A stretch of 64,000 nucleotides of DNA from Heterostelium multicystogenum (Eukaryota; Evosea; Eumycetozoa; Acytosteliales; Acytosteliaceae): contig RCNN01000068.1 in the NCBI GenBank assembly GCA_003667245.1, forward strand, positions 62,001 through 126,000, read 5' to 3'. Under the pieces are notes generated by a model. The model searched no databases. It was not told where the DNA came from and worked only from the letters and a program-made list of their open reading frames with translations. The position numbers and the translations under genes are program-made. Below are positions 57,501-64,000 of the stretch, one piece after another; position 1 is the stretch's first letter, and every line of letters begins with the position of its first letter.

Positions 57501-58356
57501 AAAGCAAACATTCTATGTTCAATACGCAATTACCAACGAAACATGCAGTGGTAGTGGTGATGGTTCATTTTCAATTCTCAACTATGATCCCGAGATAACC
57601 TATAGAATCACCAATAATAGTAACGGAATTGATCTTCCAAAGCCAATCAATGGTGTCCTAAAGGGTCTTGCTCATGGAAGATACAACCTCATTGCTGCTC
57701 CCAGAAACAACTCTATGTGTTCTTCCTCCACTGTATTCTATATTTCAAGTGGAGCACCTCAACTCAATGTGTCGGTCGTCAACCAATGTGTTGCTGGAAA
57801 GTACGGTGTCGCTAAATTCTCAACCTTTGTCAACAACCAAAAGGTAGACAATTTAATATACTCTGTCAATGGTGTCGACTCCAACTCGGATCAAGAGATT
57901 TTGTCAGTTGGAGACTACCAGGTTAAAACATTTGTGAATCAAGGCCAGTGCAGACAAAACGTAAGAAAGTCCTTTTCAGTGCAATCAAACATCATTCAGG
58001 CCGAGGTCACCTCGACATCTTCCTGTGGATCGGCAACTATTGTAGCTAGCTCCGAACTAGAAGATCAACTCACAATCAGATTGACAAACCTAACCAATGG
58101 AATCAGCACTCTGGTTGGACAACCCATCAACGCAAAATCAGCCACATTTAACAATCTATCGTCTGGAACCTATCAATTTACCATCCACGAGTCCACAGGA
58201 TGCTTCATCAACACAGCAACCTTCAACATCATGGCATGTCCAACTGAGCCACCCACCGATACACCCTCGCCCCTCAATCAATCAACACAAACCCTACCAT
58301 CACTCCTTCTCCTCCTAGGCACACTTCTACTATCCATTCTCCTATCATCATTGTAA
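54519..58356 (+). CDS. Large secreted, probably GPI-anchored, repeat-containing surface protein
   Basis: Exon 1 is 54519-56217 and exon 2 is 56273-58356. The 55-nt intron (GTATGT...TTGTAG, phase 1) gives 1,260 residues without a frame break. The upstream in-frame TTG at 54498 is not needed. A signal peptide (MNLKFYLFVILYIIYSSVV) is followed by many N-glycosylation sites. Cys-bounded modules of roughly 80-90 residues resemble bacterial SprB-like or Ig-like beta units (TCSGSGDGSFSI, KGLAHGRYNLI; KCETPTGSIQF, RNLPSAQYTI; NNLSSGTYQFTI). The last 25 residues are hydrophobic (LPSLLLLLGTLLLSILLSSL) with no cytoplasmic tail, after a Pro/Thr spacer, which suggests a GPI signal. A cell-surface adhesion or recognition role is inferred. 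Confidence 0.8.
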
Positions 58357-58933
58357 TCTTTAAATAAAATAAACGATCTGATTAATTTATTACCTAATAC
58401 CAATTAATAGATGCGCCGATTCAAAAAATCGATGAGTGCTCTAGAATTTGAAATTTATTCAAAGAAAAATTAGTTTGTGTGGTCGTAGCATTAGAATTCT
58501 GTCCTTTAGTAAAAAACCAACAAAATTTTAAAAAATAATTTATTAATTTTTTTTAATTTTTTTAATGTCCTGGTTCGAATACAAGGTGTTTGTAACTGAC
58601 TCTACACTAATATATATATTAGATTCTATCAAATAATAAAATTACTACGAATATATTGTTTACAATTTATTATTATTTATTATTAAATATATAGATAGAT
58701 ACTTTGATAGAAAGATAGATTAATTAATATATATCTATTTCCTTCTATCATTCATTCATATATCTTTATCAAAGCATCAATCAATCAATCAATCAATATT
58801 GTATTTGTATTATTACTTTTTGTTATAAACAATTAAGACCTTCTGTGTTAAAACATTGTTTCCTTAATTTAAAATCAATCTTAAGATTATCATTATTTTC
58901 ATATATAAATATTGTAAAAGAATAGAATAAAAC
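58357..58933. other. Intergenic region
   Basis: AT-rich spacer with an imperfect (GATA)n-like stretch near 58688-58740 and (CAAT)n near 58775-58795. No gene seen. Confidence 0.5.
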
Positions 58934-59983
58934 ATGTATAGAAATAATCTTGTGATACTGTTTGGTATCATAGTATTAAGTATGTTGGTTTGTCATAGCT
59001 CAGGTGCTGGTATTTCATTTCAAGGAAGCTCAGCAGGTGGTAAACCTGGTAATGTCACAGTTGCAATGACAAAAGGATTATATACTTCAGACGGCAAATT
59101 TAACATGAAGAACAAAGCAAGATACGATTGGACTTGGGTTAGATTACATATTAGAGACGAAGTTACAAAACTATACTGGATATGCTGATTTCCATCCAAG
59201 AGTAGATGAGTTTACAACACTTAGAATCCCATATCGTATGTTTCCTTTCATATCGAACTGCTTGTAATAAAATCAATTCTAACCAATCACTTTCGAAACA
59301 GTCGGATACGCTGGACTTTTCAATCCAGGTGCAACTATTTGGTTGGAGTTTTTTGGCTAATGAATCAACTACCAACTATATCTATAACAATGTCACTCGT
59401 ACCTATCCATGTCCAGTCGATAATACTTCAACAACCAATCCAGCTCCACCAGCTGGCGCATGCCCCTCCGGAACAACAGAATTTACCATTACCGAAGTTG
59501 TTGCGTCTAATTTTACCACATACGGAAACATGACTCTTCCACCAAAGCGTATTGCTTACTTGAAACCAAATGGTAATCTCGATCCAATTCCATACATGGT
59601 GAACACTTTCACTGTGATTGCGACCATCGACACTGGTGCTCTCGTTAACGTTGAGTGGGACGGTGATCGTGATAAATCGATTTGCAAACAATGCGAATAC
59701 TGTCTACAGAACCAATGCGCAGTCAGAAGATCGACAATGAAATGCGACGGTGATGAATACGATATCAACGAAGTCGACACCAACCAAAAAAGGATGTACA
59801 GTCAAGATATTTATTGCATGGAAAGGCACAGATAGCAAGAAGAAGCCATGCATCAGTATTTCAAAGGCACCATCGAACTTCTCGAAATATTCATTCTATT
59901 CAATTTCACAAATGGGTCTTGGACTTGTCAACGACTTTTTACAACGTGTCGTCGGAAATACCAACAATCCAAACACAGCCTAA
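58934..59983 (+). CDS. Secreted Cys-containing protein, paralog 1, three 1-nt insertions
   Basis: Signal peptide start MYRNNLVILFGIIVLSMLV, then GISFQGSSAGGKPGN, KARYDWTWVRLHIRD, an extracellular Pro/Thr segment, a Cys cluster (CKQCEYCLQNQCAVRR) and the end NNPNTA. The intron is 59236-59301 (GTATGT...AACAG, phase 1), at the same place as in the neighbour. Compared with paralog 2 there is an extra base at 59167-59170 (AAAA), near 59350 (TTTTTTGG) and near 59788 (AAAAAA). All are homopolymer additions in otherwise well conserved sequence, so base-call error is more likely than decay. I do not recognise the family. Confidence 0.75.
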
Positions 59984-60809
59984 AACTGTTTCCATTTTTT
60001 TTATTACATATTATTCTATAAATATACATTTTCATAAAATGTATAATAAATCAAAACAATAAGAAGATCCCTTAAATTAATAACCAATTAAAAATACCAA
60101 ATAAATACAAATTTGTACGAACTTACAAAATAATACTAATAATATTAATTTTTTATACATCTATTATTTATTCTTTCTAATTACTAATATATAATTATAG
60201 ATAACATTATAGTTTGGATCTTACTTAAAATTTTGCCTATTTTACTTTAGCTATTTGCAAGTATTTCCAAATTTAAAGATTAATAATAATAATAAAATCA
60301 ATCAACTCTATTTTTTATTTGAAATTGACCAGTCAGTGGGTTTAAAATAAAAGTAAACTTTTTGTTTTACAACGATGTATTTTGGGTGAAATGCTTACCA
60401 TTTTTAACATAATACCAAATGATCATCTCTATTATTTGATTGAAGCTGTGTGTTGTTGTTAAGTGTTTGTTTAAAATAATATTTTAATTTAATTTAAAAT
60501 TTGATTTTATTTAATACTATTTTTGTATATTAAATTTATTATTTTGATATTGTATAATCCATCCATTGAGTAATGTGGTTTTTTGAAACGTTATTGATTA
60601 TTGATTATTATTGATTATTATTTTATATGGTTGATTTGATTCGACATGAAACAATAGTAGTTCTAATTAGTAACAATCTAATCATCTTACTTTAGTTTTA
60701 TAATTATACTTCTTTTTAATAATATCATCTAAATCTTGATATATATTATATTATATTTTTAATTTAATTCCTAGTTGTAGAATTAATTAATTATTTATTT
60801 ATTTCCAAA
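59984..60809. other. Intergenic region
   Basis: About 825 bp of very AT-rich spacer between the two paralogs, with TTATTGATTATTATTGATTATTA-type short reiterations near 60590-60620. No gene seen. Confidence 0.5.
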
Positions 60810-61878
60810 ATGAAATATATTAATAATAGTATAACATTTTGGATATTTATATTTTTAATTGTATTTACATTTTATATAAACAGTAGTAATGCTGCTGGTA
60901 TTAGTTTTCAAGGTAGTTCTGCTGGTGGAAAGCCAGGAAATATAACTAAATATACCAAAGATACCACTTGGAAATATATAATGACTACCAGAGCGAAAGC
61001 TAGATACGATTGGACTTGGTGTAGATTGCACGTTAGAGATGCCTTAACTAATTATACTGGATATGCTGATTTTCATCCTAGAGTAGATGAGTTTACCACT
61101 CTACGAATACCATTGGGTAAATATATATAGATCTTTAGAATCTAATCTTTTTTCTATTTGTTTATCATCACTAACGCTGGAATATTAATTTATAGCTGGA
61201 TATGGTATATTATTTAATCCAGGTGCAACCATTTGGTTGGAGTTCTTTGCAAATATATCTGTAACTAATCAGATTTATACTAAAGAGAACAAGACCTATG
61301 ATTGTCCTTCAAATAGTTCCACCCCAAATCCAACAGCTCCTCCCCCACCTGCAGGAGCATGCAACAACACGAATACATACATTGTTGAACAGACGGTTGT
61401 GTCAAATTTCACAACCTATAGTAATTTGACACTTCCTCCCAAGCGTGTTTATTATGAAAAGCCCAATGGTAATCTGGATCCAACTCCATACATGGTAAAT
61501 ACCTTCACTGTTATAGCAACCATCGATACAGGAACTTTAGTGAACGTACAATGGGATGGTGATAGAGATCCCTCCATATGCAAGCAATGCGAATACTGTT
61601 TACAGAACCAATGCGCAGTCAGAAGATCGACAATGAAGTGTGATGGTGATGAATACGATGTCAACGAAGTAGATAGCAATCAAAAAGGATGTACATTAAA
61701 GATATTCTTAGCTTGGAAGGGAACAGACAGCAAGAAGAAGCCATGCATCAGTATTTCAAAAGCACCATCGAACTTCTCGAAATATTCATTCTATTCAATT
61801 TCACAGATGGGTCTTGGACTTGTCAACGACTTTTTACAACGTGTTATTGGTAACACCAACAATCCAAACACAGCCTAA
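60810..61878 (+). CDS. Secreted Cys-containing protein, paralog 2, intact
   Basis: Exon 1 is 60810-61116 and exon 2 is 61196-61878. The intron is 79 nt (GTAAAT...TTATAG, phase 1), for 329 residues. It has a signal peptide (ITFWIFIFLIVFTFYI), then AGISFQGSSAGGKPGN, RYDWTWCRLHVRD, NYTGYADFHPRVDEF, a Pro-rich loop (NPTAPPPPAGAC), WDGDRDPSICKQCEYC, and an end rich in Ser/Lys (SKYSFYSISQMGLGLVND). Six or more Cys suggest disulfide bonding outside the cell. The last third is nearly identical at DNA level to paralog 1, whereas the first third and the intron differ. Unrecognised, probably dictyostelid-specific; a developmental or matrix role is a guess. Confidence 0.8.
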
Positions 61879-62659
61879 AAGAGAAAAGCTTTCCTTCGAA
61901 TATGTACAAATATCATTATTCTATGCATATAATATCTTTAATAATAAAATATTCAAACTTATATACCTGTTATTTATTCTTATTGTAGACTGAGTTTTTA
62001 GATGAGATAGTAATTCCTAAAGTTTAAAAAATCGATACCGGGTCAGAGAGCGTATCTAGACGTCTTGTTTAGATTCAAGTAAGTCTTCTAATTTGTTTTT
62101 ATAACCAAGTGATATTTATTTTAGATCTTCTCATCATCATGTCAATCCTCTTAGTTGTAATCTGGATCATCACGATTATGCAATTTTATTGGCAAAGATA
62201 GTATCCTATTGCAATGACATTGTTGTCAATCAGGAGCTGAGTAATACTAACATGGCTTGGTGATGTAAACCTATCAATGATTACAAAATCAATTCAGGAA
62301 AACTATTTGAATTTAACCATCAAATATTGTCAACTCTTGATTAACTTAATTATCGATAACAGAATAGAAGTCAAATATTGAAGAAGCAATCAATTATTTT
62401 ATCTCTAAGAAGACAAGTCTAAAGAGGTTAAACACCTTTATTCTAAACATTCTATTTGATCTGTATATTAACTAAATTGATATGTTTGGATTGAATTCTT
62501 CCTCTATTGATCATACCTACAAAATTAATAAAATAGTTCCTGTAACGTTTGGTTTAATTTTAATCCAATCTCAGAAAATTAAAAAAACTCATAAATATAT
62601 ATATTTCATGAACACCGCCATTAGTGATATTCTATTAATCATTTTTTACTTAAGAAATT
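61879..62659. other. Spacer before BBP gene 12
   Basis: AT-rich spacer. About 62340-62460 resembles 3715-3830 upstream of gene 2 (AAGAAGCAATCAATTATTTT), an eroded common flank. No gene seen. Confidence 0.45.
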
Positions 62660-64000
62660 ATGTCAAATAATAAAAAATAGTGATAGTAATAATAACAAGC
62701 ATCTAAAGTGTCAGATTCACAGCAAAAGTTATGAATTCATTTGTTACAAATGCAACATATTGATGTGTTCAAGTTGTTTGTTGAATCACTCAAAAGAACA
62801 ACCTGATCATTCACTATACCTTGATGATGCAAAACAAATCAGAGAATCATGTAATAAAGATATCATTTATAACATAGATATAAATAAGATCTTTGATAGT
62901 ACTATTAATGATGATGCCACTAGTAATAATAATAATGGTAGTAGTAATGATGATGATAATAATGAATGTAAAAGTACATTTATCAAGAATCGAGTCGAAT
63001 CAATTTGGAGATCATTGAAATCATCATCATCAAAGTATAGTTCATGCTCAGCAACAGAGAAAGAGATAACTGATCATTTCGAACAGATCTACAAATACAT
63101 TTCACTCCAAGAACACCAACTGAAGAGAGAGATCCTCCACGACAAAGAAACACTCGAACAATCGATATCTGATGATATCAATCACCTCAAACATTTGGAT
63201 ACAATCATCAATATCATTGATAATCTCAATAAATCAATAGACCATATTCATGACAACAACAAGCATCTTATCGATGAAGTCAATCCAGATCATAATTCAG
63301 AATCAACAGACAATGATACAACCTCACAATACATGACAACAACATTGATACCATCCATAGAATCATGCTCTACATTGTCATCATTCATCTCGAACAACAA
63401 ACAAACAATATTCAATGATCGATACAATCAACGATATGATATCAATCAACTGATCAATCAATTCGACAATGATCATCAATCAATGATTCTATATCTATTG
63501 AATCAATACAATCAATCATTCAATGACAAATCAATCGATGATATCAAACAACATTCATATTCATTGACAACCAAAGCATTCGATTCTGAATCAATGAAAT
63601 CAATCATCAAACAATCAATACAATTATCAATCAAATCAGAGACAACAAACAATGAAGATCATCATTCAAACAAATCAACATATATCTTCACAACACACAT
63701 AGATAAAGGAGCAACACTCATCAATGTTTCAAACAAACAATTCAATCGAACAATTACAATTAGATTATCATTTCTATGATACATTCTCATCAACTATCAG
63801 AGTTGATGAATATATCTATGTATTTGGTGGTGAGAATAATCGAAACAAATGGATTCGATTCTCAATCAAATCTCAATCAATTGAACTCATTGGTGACATG
63901 AATGGAATTGATCCTGACTTTTCCATATCAGTTTGTTATGATGGTCAAGATCATATCTATTTGGTTAATGGTGAAGAAACACATCGAATTGATCGATTCA
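62660..64000 (+). CDS. BBP gene 12, 5' part, running off the window
   Basis: ATG at 62660 with the same leader as gene 2. An indel in the N-terminal Asn/Ser tract (AATAATAAAAAATAG) breaks the frame almost at once; the B-box (CNILMCSSC, HSKEQPDH), linker, coiled coil and SQYMTTTL block are then open from about 62690 to 63730. An extra A in TTTCAAACAAACAATTC shifts the frame again, and the propeller continues to the window end. Loops seen include THIDKGA, FGGENNRN and VNGEETH. The 3' end lies beyond 64000. Confidence 0.75.

Noticed and set aside
58565..58600. CCTGGTTCGAATACAAGG as a tRNA T arm
   Set aside because: The flanking arms do not pair and no acceptor or anticodon stem can be built around it.
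1382..64000. Diversity-generating retroelement as the source of BBP loop variation
   Set aside because: No reverse transcriptase or template repeat is visible, and changes are not limited to adenines.

Overview
The window looks like nuclear DNA of a dictyostelid social amoeba. The evidence is AT-rich spacers, short AT-rich introns (about 55-100 nt, GTAAGT/GTATGT...AG), TAA-biased stops, Asn/Ser/Gln/Thr low-complexity tracts, dictyostelid-type ankyrin proteins, and B-box, kelch and saposin proteins. The spacers look less AT-extreme than I would expect for D. discoideum, so another dictyostelid is more likely; I cannot name the species.

Layout. 1-0.7 kb: tail of an ankyrin-repeat gene. 1.4-5.8 kb: two tandem B-box/coiled-coil/beta-propeller genes (called BBP here). 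6-17 kb: a mostly single-copy region with a 12-bp satellite beside a tRNA-His gene, fructose-1,6-bisphosphatase, an acidic protein with a 13-nt first exon, a kelch-BTB protein, a two-domain saposin-like protein, a low-complexity protein, a broken ankyrin gene, a candidate structured RNA, and two low-complexity ORFs in one reading frame separated by one stop. 17.8-51.8 kb: a repeated BBP cluster. A unit of Crinkler/RHS-like NTPase, ankyrin relic, divergent BBP relative and several BBP genes is present twice in direct tandem, with unit edges inside BBP genes and local inversions, deletions and shuffles distinguishing the copies. 52-54.3 kb: a broken two-domain glycosyltransferase. 54.5-58.4 kb: a 1,260-residue secreted, probably GPI-anchored protein with Cys-bounded repeats. 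58.9-61.9 kb: two paralogous secreted proteins. 62.7 kb-end: another BBP gene running off the window.

The most unusual content is the BBP family: at least 12 members plus two divergent members and four orphan fragments. Members are nearly identical at nucleotide level except at about 12 short sites spaced about 22 residues apart through the C-terminal propeller. At these sites almost any residue occurs, and site variants are shared in different combinations between genes. This pattern suggests a propeller family with one hypervariable, possibly ligand-binding face, kept homogeneous elsewhere by gene conversion, comparable in principle to TRIM or fungal WD40-NLR recognition proteins. The function is inference.

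Many genes carry 1-nt indels, often in homopolymers, including genes whose paralogs are otherwise well conserved. Some apparent pseudogenes may therefore be sequencing or assembly errors, and I mark where this matters.
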